The position numbers were made by a program, and so were the translations under genes. Of a stretch of DNA of 64,000 bases, positions 17,608 through 24,491 are shown one piece after another. Source of the DNA: Anaerolineae bacterium (GTDB taxonomy: Bacteria > Chloroflexota > Anaerolineae > Caldilineales > Caldilineaceae); the NCBI GenBank assembly GCA_030432295.1, contig JAUIHI010000009.1:62001-126000 (forward strand), given 5' to 3'. How positions within the stretch are numbered: position 1 is the first letter of the stretch; each line of letters starts with the position of its first letter. Under the pieces are notes generated by a model. It saw only the letters and a program-made list of their open reading frames with translations. It did no database searches and was not told the DNA's origin.

Positions 17608-19035
17608 TCATTTCCTATGCCCACGCGGGTCTTCGCCGTAGGGTGTCACATCCGCAGTCTGCACGTACCAGTCGAGCAGACGCCGTTCCAATGCCGCCTG
17701 GATTTCTGCATATTCTGTTGCGCCGTGGAGATTGCGCAACTCCTGTGGATCCGCTGCCAGGTCGTAGAGTTCGCCCACGCCGGTGGGCCGATGGACGAGT
17801 TTGTGGCTGGCCGTGCGCATCATCACATCCCGGCAGACGCTGTTGGGATGGGTCTGCTGCAACTGGCCTTTGGGGTAATAGATGTGGTCTGGATTGCGGG
17901 CGAACTGGTCCCGGTGGGGCTGGCCCTCGAAGCAGTGGGGTTCGTGGGGCGCATAGCCCCCTTCACAGAAGACGGCCCGATCCGTATCGCCGGCCGCGCC
18001 GTGAAGTTGGGGTGTCAACGAGCGGGCAAAGTGGGTGTGCTGGGCTTCGATTCCGGCCAGTTCCAGGGTCGTCGCCATCACATCGAACAACTCCACCGGC
18101 TCAGCCACCGCGTGGCCCGCCGCGCCGCCTGGGATGCGGGCAATCAGCGGCACACGGGTAATCACATCCTCGGCGGCAGACGGCCACTTCTCCACCAGCC
18201 CGTAATCGCCCGCCCAATCCCCGTGATCCGAGAGTACGAAGACGGCGGTCTCGTCGGCCAGCCCGCTTTCATCCAGCGTTTCCAACAGGCGGCCCAGCAG
18301 CCAGTCCACATAGCCGGTCATGCCCAGATAGACGGCCTGAATTTTGCGCAGAATTGCCTCGTCGATACGGTCCAGATGGCGGGTCTCCCGGATCAGCCGG
18401 TGGAAGTCGGGCCGGTTGGGCAGGTCCGCAGGGCGCAGGGGCGGCAGGTCGTCGGGATCGATCAGATCGTGCCAGGGCTGAGGCGCGGAGTAGGGGCAGT
18501 GGGGCGAAGTGATGGGCAGGTAGAGGCAGAAGGGCTGCTCCGGTTTGCTCTGCAAAAAGTCGATGCCCGCCTGCACATTGGCGTAGTCGCTGTGTTCCTC
18601 AATCGGCCCGGTGTAGGGTTCGTAGAGAAAGCTGTAGTATTCCGGGTCGTCCAGGCTGTAGGGGTTGTGGCCGAACATTCCGCTGCCCCGACGCTCGGCC
18701 ACATCCACACTGTCGGCGAAACTCTCTGGGCTGAGGGTGTCGTTCTTGCCATACCAGTGGACCGCGTAGCCCGCGCTCTTCAGATAGCGGAAGAGGTTCG
18801 GCTCGTCGGGACGCAGCATATGCCAGAGGGTGCGGTGTCCGCGCACGTGGGGATACCAGCCGGTCATCAGGGAACAGCGGGAGGGGGTGCAGACCGAATG
18901 CTGCACGTGGCACTGGTCAAAGCGGGTCCCCGCCGCGGCCAGCGCGTCCATATTGGGCGTGGGCGCCAGGGGATGGCCGTAGCAGCCCACACTCTCGGCA
19001 CGCAGTTCGTCGGGCATAAAGAAGATGAAGTTCAT
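17608..19035 (-). CDS. Type I sulfatase
   Basis: A 475-residue sulfatase starting MNFIFFMPDELRAESVGCYG, with canonical C49-T-P-S-R53 followed by C-S-L-M-T-G. Later motifs are W-Y-G-K-N-D (in place of G-K-W-H), P-H-C-P-Y and L-S-D-H-G-D-W-A-G-D-Y-G. It has no signal peptide. The D-E-L variant of the first metal motif (usually D-D/D-Q) separates it from the other three sulfatases here. The ATG lies 4 bp downstream of the toxin-like gene stop, and the ribosome site is weak, so translation may be coupled to that upstream pair. Confidence 0.9.
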   Translation of the reverse strand: MNFIFFMPDELRAESVGCYGHPLAPTPNMDALAAAGTRFDQCHVQHSVCTPSRCSLMTGWYPHVRGHRTLWHMLRPDEPNLFRYLKSAGYAVHWYGKNDTLSPESFADSVDVAERRGSGMFGHNPYSLDDPEYYSFLYEPYTGPIEEHSDYANVQAGIDFLQSKPEQPFCLYLPITSPHCPYSAPQPWHDLIDPDDLPPLRPADLPNRPDFHRLIRETRHLDRIDEAILRKIQAVYLGMTGYVDWLLGRLLETLDESGLADETAVFVLSDHGDWAGDYGLVEKWPSAAEDVITRVPLIARIPGGAAGHAVAEPVELFDVMATTLELAGIEAQHTHFARSLTPQLHGAAGDTDRAVFCEGGYAPHEPHCFEGQPHRDQFARNPDHIYYPKGQLQQTHPNSVCRDVMMRTASHKLVHRPTGVGELYDLAADPQELRNLHGATEYAEIQAALERRLLDWYVQTADVTPYGEDPRGHRK

Positions 19036-19039
19036 TGGC

Positions 19040-19438
19040 TTACCAATTCTGGTCAGTGATGGAGAGGTTGTGGGTGTAGTAGGCGAAGTTCTCCGGTGTT
19101 ACGCGGAAAATGTATCCCATCCGTTGTGCTTTGGTGCGGAAGGAATTCTGGCGCAAAAGTCTGCGCAGAAGTTCTGGGACCTGCAATGCCATCTGCTGGG
19201 GAAGGACGATCGTAACGATACAGTAGCGCGGATGGGGAGCGATTTTGCGCCAGAAGTCACCCACATTGATTGTTACAAATGTGGGGGCTTGGACCTGAAG
19301 AAGCAGTCCAGAGATAGCGTCGTCTTTGATGATTGTCTGGGGCCGCAGTTCTACAATTGAGAGTACCTGTCCTCGATACCAGCGCCTGACGGAATCCAGA
19401 ATACGCGCATCGTGGATGTTCTCATCAAGAACAATCAT
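19040..19438 (-). CDS. DUF5615 PIN-like protein, putative toxin
   Basis: A 132-residue protein with the N-terminal L-D-E-N-I acidic motif and F-V-T-I-N-V-G-D-F-W string found in DUF5615/PIN-like proteins. These are small metal-dependent nuclease-fold proteins usually encoded directly after a DUF433 partner. The start is ATG at 19438, 3 bp after the DUF433 stop. The gene is ~20-30 residues longer than many DUF5615 members, with a basic C-terminal tail. Nuclease activity is inferred only from family and context. Confidence 0.72.
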   Translation of the reverse strand: MIVLDENIHDARILDSVRRWYRGQVLSIVELRPQTIIKDDAISGLLLQVQAPTFVTINVGDFWRKIAPHPRYCIVTIVLPQQMALQVPELLRRLLRQNSFRTKAQRMGYIFRVTPENFAYYTHNLSITDQNW

Positions 19439-19441
19439 TAC

Positions 19442-19738
19442 TTACGCCATTGCAACCACTTGAAGTGAATGAGCCGCTTGCATCAATGCCTCATCAGCCA
19501 GTTGAATCGCCTCCTGCACGGCTTCACGGCTTAGTCGGCTTTGTCCATAAGCGGCGATCAGTTCATTGAGCGGCTCGCCAGAAGCAATACGTGATAAAAT
19601 CAGGCTGACTTCCAGGCGAGTATATTTGAATGTGGGGCGACCGCCACAAACCCCGGGCGCGGCAACCACATACTTGCCGAGTGGAAAGTATTGGTAGGTC
19701 TCGCCTCCGATGATTTCTTGCTGCATTTCAACGATCAT
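19442..19738 (-). CDS. DUF433 DNA-binding-like protein, putative antitoxin
   Basis: A 98-residue protein. Residues ~29-45 carry the DUF433 core V-C-G-G-R-P-T-F-K-Y-T-R, followed by a helix-turn-helix-like segment (I-L-S-R-I-A-S-G-E-P-L-N-E-L-I-A-A-Y-G). DUF433 proteins are the usual antitoxin-like partners of DUF5615 PIN-like proteins. It is the first gene of the run DUF433-DUF5615-sulfatase and is divergent from the CPBP protease. A minus-strand TATAAT at 19784-19779 could be part of its promoter, but no matching -35 is seen. Confidence 0.78.
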   Translation of the reverse strand: MIVEMQQEIIGGETYQYFPLGKYVVAAPGVCGGRPTFKYTRLEVSLILSRIASGEPLNELIAAYGQSRLSREAVQEAIQLADEALMQAAHSLQVVAMA

Positions 19739-19908
19739 TGCGCTTCCCTTCTCCGCAGAAATTCACGCTCTGGAGGGCATTATAAACGACTTGTCGCTGC
19801 CGGGCTAGTTCAATTTCAGTGGTGGTCAGTACCGATTTGGTGGACGGGTGAGGGAAACATAAAATTGCAGCAGACATTGGAACAATAATCAAGAAAGATG
19901 CAAACGCA

Positions 19909-20559
19909 ATGCCATCAACTTCTGTGATCCGTTGTGGAAAATACCTGCTCGCCGTCATCGCGCTATGGACCGGCTACTGCGCGCTGATGGCGGCCTGGCC
20001 CCATCTATTCGACATTCCGCTGCTACGGGCGCTGGTGCGGGTCTCGGTGGTGCTTGTGCCCGCCCTCCTCTACTATTTGCGCGGCCCGCGCCAAGAACCG
20101 TTTGTGGACTACTTCCAACTGCGCCCCCACTGGCGGAAGGGGCTGCTGGTTGGTGGGGGTATTGTGTTGGCCTATCTTCTGCTGGGCTGGCTCAGCGGCT
20201 ACCGGGTCGATCAGAGCACATTTCAGATTCCGCACGGTTTTGCCGTCTGGTTCAATTTTATCCTGGGGTCGCCGGTCGCCGAAGAAGCCTTTTTCCGAGG
20301 CGTTCTGCTGAAAGAGCTATCTCCAGCGATCGGAACAGCCCGCTCCATAGCCGTGAGTTCCCTGGCCTTTGCCCTGTTACACCTTCCCCAGTGGGTACTC
20401 CTCAGCGACCAGTCGGGTCTTGCCATGCTCGCCTCCTTTGCCACAATCTTTGCCTACGGCATCGTTTTTGCGTTGCTCGTCGCCGCCACCCGTTCCCTGT
20501 GGGCTTCGCTTCTGCCCCATTGGGTCAACAATTTTGTGGCGCTTTCGTTGGGGCAATAG
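19909..20559 (+). CDS. CPBP (CAAX-type) intramembrane metalloprotease
   Basis: A 216-residue membrane protein with about six spans. It keeps the three motifs of the CPBP/Abi family: E125-E126-A-F-F-R130, H158 in L-L-H-L-P, and H204-W-V-N-N208. These form a glutamate/histidine zinc site within the membrane. Family members process prenylated proteins or modulate membrane regulators; the bacterial substrate is unknown. The start ATG at 19909 is taken from the onset of the hydrophobic N-terminus. The gene ends one base before the end of the convergent dehydrogenase, without a terminator between. Confidence 0.85.
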   Translation: MPSTSVIRCGKYLLAVIALWTGYCALMAAWPHLFDIPLLRALVRVSVVLVPALLYYLRGPRQEPFVDYFQLRPHWRKGLLVGGGIVLAYLLLGWLSGYRVDQSTFQIPHGFAVWFNFILGSPVAEEAFFRGVLLKELSPAIGTARSIAVSSLAFALLHLPQWVLLSDQSGLAMLASFATIFAYGIVFALLVAATRSLWASLLPHWVNNFVALSLGQ

Positions 20560-20560
20560 A

Positions 20561-21448
20561 TTACCCGTCGATGTTTGCTGCCTGCTCCGTCAACTCCCGC
20601 CAGAAGGAGGGCGCGGGCCGGTTGTCGTCGATGACCACCCGCTCCCCCGCATCGCAGAAGGCGTGGAGCCGTTCGGTGATGGGCAGTTCAAAACCGGCTT
20701 CCGCGGCGGCGTTCAGAAAATAGGGCAGTTCCCGAAACTTCACCCCCACATTCTCCCCCTCCCCGGCCACAACCCGCTGCGCGGTGCGGTTGATGTCCAC
20801 CCGCCAGCGACCCGTATTGCCCAGGGCCTGCTCGATGACCGCCGCATCCACCCCGCTGTTGACTCCAAACGACAACGCCTCCAGATAGGCAGCCTCGGCC
20901 AGCCCCATCATCAGTTGATTCACCCCTTTCACCACCTGCCCACATCCCGCAGGGCCGCAATAGGTGATGTGATCCGGTCCGGCCACTGTGTGCAAGAGGG
21001 GCAGGAATTTGCCCGCGGCAGCCTCGTCACCCCCCAGGAAGAGATAGAGCGCCGCTTTCTGCGCACCGCCAGGCCCGCCGCTGACCGGTGCATCCAGCAG
21101 AGTCACGCCCTTTTCGGCAAAGAGCGCGGCCAACCGTCGTGTTTCCGGCGGGGTGACTGTGCCGAAGTCGATAAGCACCTGTCCCAGCCGCACGTGGGGC
21201 AGAATCTCCGTCTCGGCCACTGTCACCCAGGCCTGGGAACTGGGCAGGCTGGTGGCGATGACTTCGCTGCCCTGCACCAGTTCGGCGATTGTGGCCGCGA
21301 TACGTCCGCCCGCATCAGCAATGGCTGTAGTCAGCTCGGCTTTCAGGTCGTAGCCGAGGAGGGGGTAGCCCGCAGCCAGGAGATTGCAGGCCATTGCCCC
21401 ACCCATTGCGCCCAGGCCGATGAAACCGACGGTCGGCAGTTGGCTCAT
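20561..21448 (-). CDS. 3-hydroxyisobutyrate dehydrogenase / tartronate-semialdehyde-reductase-like enzyme
   Basis: A 295-residue beta-hydroxyacid dehydrogenase. Residues 8-19 are the NAD(P) motif GFIGLGAMGGAM, 119-125 are D-A-P-V-S-G-G, and the catalytic Lys174 with Asn177 lies in G-Q-V-V-K-G-V-N. The family oxidises or reduces small 3-hydroxyacids. Next to a uronate-dehydrogenase-like gene, a role in sugar-acid breakdown such as tartronate semialdehyde reduction is plausible. Its ATG overlaps the upstream stop by 4 bp (ATGA), so the two are translationally coupled. Confidence 0.88.
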   Translation of the reverse strand: MSQLPTVGFIGLGAMGGAMACNLLAAGYPLLGYDLKAELTTAIADAGGRIAATIAELVQGSEVIATSLPSSQAWVTVAETEILPHVRLGQVLIDFGTVTPPETRRLAALFAEKGVTLLDAPVSGGPGGAQKAALYLFLGGDEAAAGKFLPLLHTVAGPDHITYCGPAGCGQVVKGVNQLMMGLAEAAYLEALSFGVNSGVDAAVIEQALGNTGRWRVDINRTAQRVVAGEGENVGVKFRELPYFLNAAAEAGFELPITERLHAFCDAGERVVIDDNRPAPSFWRELTEQAANIDG

Positions 21449-22236
21449 TCCCCCGCCTCCCGCGAATGTGTCAGCGGATGTTCCCGCAGCCAGCGCTCGG
21501 TTTCGGTCAGCCCGATGCCGAACTTCACAAATGCGTCGTCTTGGGGCTGATAGCCAACCGCGGCCCGGGTGGTCGAGAGGTCCATCCGTTTGTAACGGTT
21601 GTCCGAGATGCCGTGGACAATTGCATACTGCACATCTTCGGCTTCGATGCAGCGCACGAAAAGCTGGCAGAGGTCACGGGCGCTGACAAATGTGCTGAGA
21701 TTGCGGGAGTTGACGCTGAACTGGGCCTGGTTGTATTCAAAGCTGCCGATGCGCACGGCGATGCTGGAGAGGCCGTGGCTATGGGCGTAGACGTGGGCGA
21801 TGGATTCGCCAAAGGCTTTGCACGCGCCGTAAATGTTCAGTGGCCGGGTTGCGCCATCGGTGAGGGCCTGGGCATCCAGCGGGTAGCCTTCGATGGCCTG
21901 GACACTGCTGGCGTAGACCACCCGGCGACAGCCTGCTTCTCTGGCCGCTTCAAAAATGTTGTAGACGCCTTTGACATTATTGTCCAGATAGGATTCGTAG
22001 AAGCCGCTGCCCGTGCCTGGATCTGCGGCCAGATGGAGGACAGTGTCGATGCCCTGGCAGGCTGCCCGGCAGGCGTCCAAATCGGCGATCTGTAGCTGAA
22101 CGACTTCGCCCACTGGCGGCGTGTCGAGGCCATCAGTGCGAATATCCGCCAGACGCAGATCGTAGCGGTCAGCGGCGTAGGCGCGAAATGCACTTCCGAT
22201 CCGACCGGCTGCGCCAGTCAATAACACTTTACGCAT
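21445..22236 (-). CDS. NAD-dependent epimerase/dehydratase, uronate-dehydrogenase-like
   Basis: A 263-residue short-chain dehydrogenase of the extended/epimerase class. The N-terminal NAD motif is G8-A-A-G-R-I-G14, the active-site Tyr136 and Lys140 lie in Y-G-A-C-K, and Ser110/111 lie in Y-A-S-S-V. The short length (shorter than sugar-nucleotide epimerases, ~310+) and the R-I-G-S-F-E string resemble uronate dehydrogenases, which oxidise glucuronate or galacturonate to the lactone. That fits nearby pectin-type enzymes but is inference. The gene overlaps the following dehydrogenase by 4 bp. Confidence 0.82.
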   Translation of the reverse strand: MRKVLLTGAAGRIGSAFRAYAADRYDLRLADIRTDGLDTPPVGEVVQLQIADLDACRAACQGIDTVLHLAADPGTGSGFYESYLDNNVKGVYNIFEAAREAGCRRVVYASSVQAIEGYPLDAQALTDGATRPLNIYGACKAFGESIAHVYAHSHGLSSIAVRIGSFEYNQAQFSVNSRNLSTFVSARDLCQLFVRCIEAEDVQYAIVHGISDNRYKRMDLSTTRAAVGYQPQDDAFVKFGIGLTETERWLREHPLTHSREAGE

Positions 22237-22269
22237 GGGTATTCCTTTTCAGTTTTGGGGGATTTTTAG

Positions 22270-22320
22270 CGCAGAGGCGCAAAGATGCAAAGAGCTTCCT
22301 CGCGTCCCTGCGCCTCTGCG
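22270..22320. repeat. Small palindrome, CGCAGAGGCGCA arms
   Basis: The 12-bp arms 22270-22281 and 22309-22320 are exact around a 27-base loop. It lies between the GH43-like gene end and the epimerase start and belongs to a family distinct from the others. Confidence 0.75.
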
Positions 22321-22351
22321 TGGAGACACTGCCATTATACCCGGAAGTGGG

Positions 22352-23257
22352 TTAGAGGTGTAGCTCGGCGATGGCAATGCCATTTTCACCAGCGACGGAG
22401 TAGAGCAGATAGGTGCGCCCCGCCTCCTGGAAGATGGCCGGGTCCCGCAACTGGCGCTCCCGGCTGTGGATCGCGCCCCGCTCGGACGGTTTCAGAGGCA
22501 GATTCCCGCCTTCATACGCCATCTCCGGCAGAAGGACGGAAACCGGCTCAGTGGCCTGCCACTCCAGCCAATCCGGGCACAGATCAATCGTCGCGCAGAG
22601 AATCTGCTCCGGGCAGTCGCCGGCCTGGGTGTAGAAGACAGTGAGGGTGTCGCCGGTCAGGAGCAGAGCCGTGTGGCGCTGGTCTTGACTGAAGAGAACC
22701 GGGCCGCTCTCAAAGCCGGTGATGCCGTCCCGGCTGCGGAAGAAGATGCCCGGCATTCCCAGCGCGTAGGTCCAACCGCCGTAGGGGAAAACCCGGAAGT
22801 AGCTGGGGCCGAGGATTTCGTCGTTTGATGTGAAGTGGATGCCGTCTTCGGAGAAGGCGACAAACGTGCGCTGGCCGCCCAGAAAGGGATAGCGCTCGGT
22901 CAACGGATCGCCCACCAGTTGCTCTTTGCTCAGGGCCGGGCCGTGATAGTACATCACCAGCCGCTGGTTGGCCGCGTCGATGTGTACATCCGGGCTGGCG
23001 ATGTGGCCGAAGCAGGGCGTCTCGTCCAGTTGCAGGGTGCCAGGGGAATAGACCGTCCACGGCCCTTCCAGCGCATCGGAATAGGCCAGGCGGATGTACT
23101 GGCCCTGGTGGTGGCCAAAGTAGAGATAGTAGTTGCCCAGCCGGTTGGGCAGCCACTCCGGCACGCGGATCAGCGACGGGCCGTTGAGGTTCTCGCCGAT
23201 GCGCGGGTCGTGGGCAGGGGTGATGATGGGGTTTTGGGGAAAGCGGGAAGCACGCAA
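22352..23257 (-). CDS. GH43-like five-bladed beta-propeller glycosidase
   Basis: A 301-residue protein with the repeated blade phrases of family-43-type hydrolases: N-G-P-S-L-I-R-V-P-E-W, L-G-N-Y-Y-L-Y-F-G-H-H, I-R-L-A-Y-S-D-A-L-E-G-P-W and R-D-P-A-I-F. It lacks a signal peptide, so it probably acts on imported oligosaccharides. The three catalytic acids cannot be assigned without a structural alignment. The only sensible start is TTG at 23257 (AAGGA ~12 bases upstream), because no ATG lies near the conserved N-terminus. It begins 12 bp after the DUF4143 ATPase stop. Confidence 0.75.
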   Translation of the reverse strand: MRASRFPQNPIITPAHDPRIGENLNGPSLIRVPEWLPNRLGNYYLYFGHHQGQYIRLAYSDALEGPWTVYSPGTLQLDETPCFGHIASPDVHIDAANQRLVMYYHGPALSKEQLVGDPLTERYPFLGGQRTFVAFSEDGIHFTSNDEILGPSYFRVFPYGGWTYALGMPGIFFRSRDGITGFESGPVLFSQDQRHTALLLTGDTLTVFYTQAGDCPEQILCATIDLCPDWLEWQATEPVSVLLPEMAYEGGNLPLKPSERGAIHSRERQLRDPAIFQEAGRTYLLYSVAGENGIAIAELHL

Positions 23258-23269
23258 GATGGAATGTCC

Positions 23270-24421
23270 TTAGTCCAATTGCTGACGTAAAGTTGTGAGT
23301 TGCTGCAAAGGCCAAACTGTTATCTGTTCAGTCACGGGATAGGAATGCTCCCCAGGATAGATAACCCAAAGATGGGAAAGTTTCAATTCGTCAATAGCGC
23401 TCCGCATCGAGCGTGTAATAGTTGGGGTTTCTGAGAATTTGATTTCGATACCGAATGCTTTGCCTCTCTGAAAAAAGAGGAGGTCAATTTCTGCACCGCT
23501 ATGAGTCGCCCAAAAGTAGGCTTCCGGTAGCCTCAGTAGTTGTACCGCTTGTTCAAGTACATACCCCTCCCACGAGGCCCCTATTTTGGGGTGTCCGATC
23601 AGTGCCTGCCAATCGGGCAATGAGAGCAAGCGGTGCAGTATTCCGCTGTCACGCAAATATATTTTCGGCGATTTCACCTGCCGCTTGCCCAGATTGGCAG
23701 CCCAGGGCTGTAACTGCCGAACCATATAAGTGCCGGTCAATATGTCCAGGTAGGAGCGTACAGTCTTGTCGGACAACCCCAGGCTGCGTCCTAGCTCAGA
23801 AGCATTCCAGGTTTGACCGTGATAGTGTGCCAGCATCGTCCAAAAACGACGCATTGCCGCAGATGGAATGGATATGCCAAGTTCAGGTATATCCCGTTCC
23901 AGAAATGTGCGAATAAAGCCCTCTCGCCAAGCCACGCTGTCTGCATCTGACGCTGCAAGATACGAACGGGGGAAGCCACCCCGTACCCACAGGTCTCGCC
24001 AGCCATCGCCACCTGTTTCAGAAAGGTCAAAACCAGTCAATTCGATGAATTCTACTCGTCCAGCAAGCGTTTCTGACACATTTTTCAGGATATGTGGGGA
24101 GGCGCTGCCAAGAATCAAGAATTTTGTCTTGTTCTCTGAGCGATCTACAAGAACTTTGAGCACATTGAAAATTTGTGGGATATTCTGAATCTCATCAATG
24201 ACGACAATGCCTTTGAGTGAGCCAAGCACCAGTTCGGGATTCTGAAGTCGCTGCCGGTCTGTGGGTGATTCCAAATCGAAATAGGTGGACTGTTTATCCT
24301 GGACGGACAGGCGCGCCAAAGTCGTTTTGCCCGCCTGACGCGGTCCAAGGATGGCGACAATCGGGGAACGAGTGAGCGCTGTTGATAATTGTTGAAGATA
24401 AGTAGGTCGATTGAGTATCAT
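23270..24421 (-). CDS. ATP-binding protein with DUF4143 C-terminal domain
   Basis: A 383-residue AAA-type ATPase of the widespread DUF4143 family. Walker A is G26-P-R-Q-A-G-K-T-T34 and Walker B is I-V-V-I-D-E-I-Q at 72-79. A winged-helix-like segment (ASELGRSLGLSDKTVRSYLD) sits near 210-230. The C-terminal part has the nuclease-like pattern G-A-E-I-D-L-L-F and I-E-I-K-F-S seen in the family. The biological role of these proteins is not settled. The probable promoter overlaps a perfect palindrome and lies so close to the ATG that the mRNA would be leaderless (see 24428-24470). Confidence 0.85.
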   Translation of the reverse strand: MILNRPTYLQQLSTALTRSPIVAILGPRQAGKTTLARLSVQDKQSTYFDLESPTDRQRLQNPELVLGSLKGIVVIDEIQNIPQIFNVLKVLVDRSENKTKFLILGSASPHILKNVSETLAGRVEFIELTGFDLSETGGDGWRDLWVRGGFPRSYLAASDADSVAWREGFIRTFLERDIPELGISIPSAAMRRFWTMLAHYHGQTWNASELGRSLGLSDKTVRSYLDILTGTYMVRQLQPWAANLGKRQVKSPKIYLRDSGILHRLLSLPDWQALIGHPKIGASWEGYVLEQAVQLLRLPEAYFWATHSGAEIDLLFFQRGKAFGIEIKFSETPTITRSMRSAIDELKLSHLWVIYPGEHSYPVTEQITVWPLQQLTTLRQQLD

Positions 24422-24427
24422 ATCTCT

Positions 24428-24470
24428 ATTTTACCTTGAAAATTCGGAATGTCAATCCGAATTTTCAAGG
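24428..24470 (-). promoter_or_regulatory. Promoter inside a perfect 15-bp-arm palindrome; candidate operator
   Basis: The arms 24434-24448 and 24456-24470 (CCTTGAAAATTCGGA) are exact reverse complements. On the minus strand the 7-base loop contains a consensus TTGACA (24455-24450). After 16 bases, which are the other arm, comes TAAAAT (24433-24428), only six bases before the ATG at 24421. A repressor binding this palindrome would cover the promoter, so self-regulation of the ATPase gene is plausible. Confidence 0.6.
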
Positions 24471-24491
24471 TGTATCGCGTGTTGGAAGTTT

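Noticed and set aside
17542-19059. Long open frame on the plus strand opposite a sulfatase
   Set aside because: It is antisense to a conserved sulfatase with all motifs; the open frame is a by-product of GC-rich codon use.
19728-19958. 76-codon minus frame between DUF433 and the protease gene
   Set aside because: It covers the promoter region of two divergent genes and has no ribosome site or recognisable protein features.
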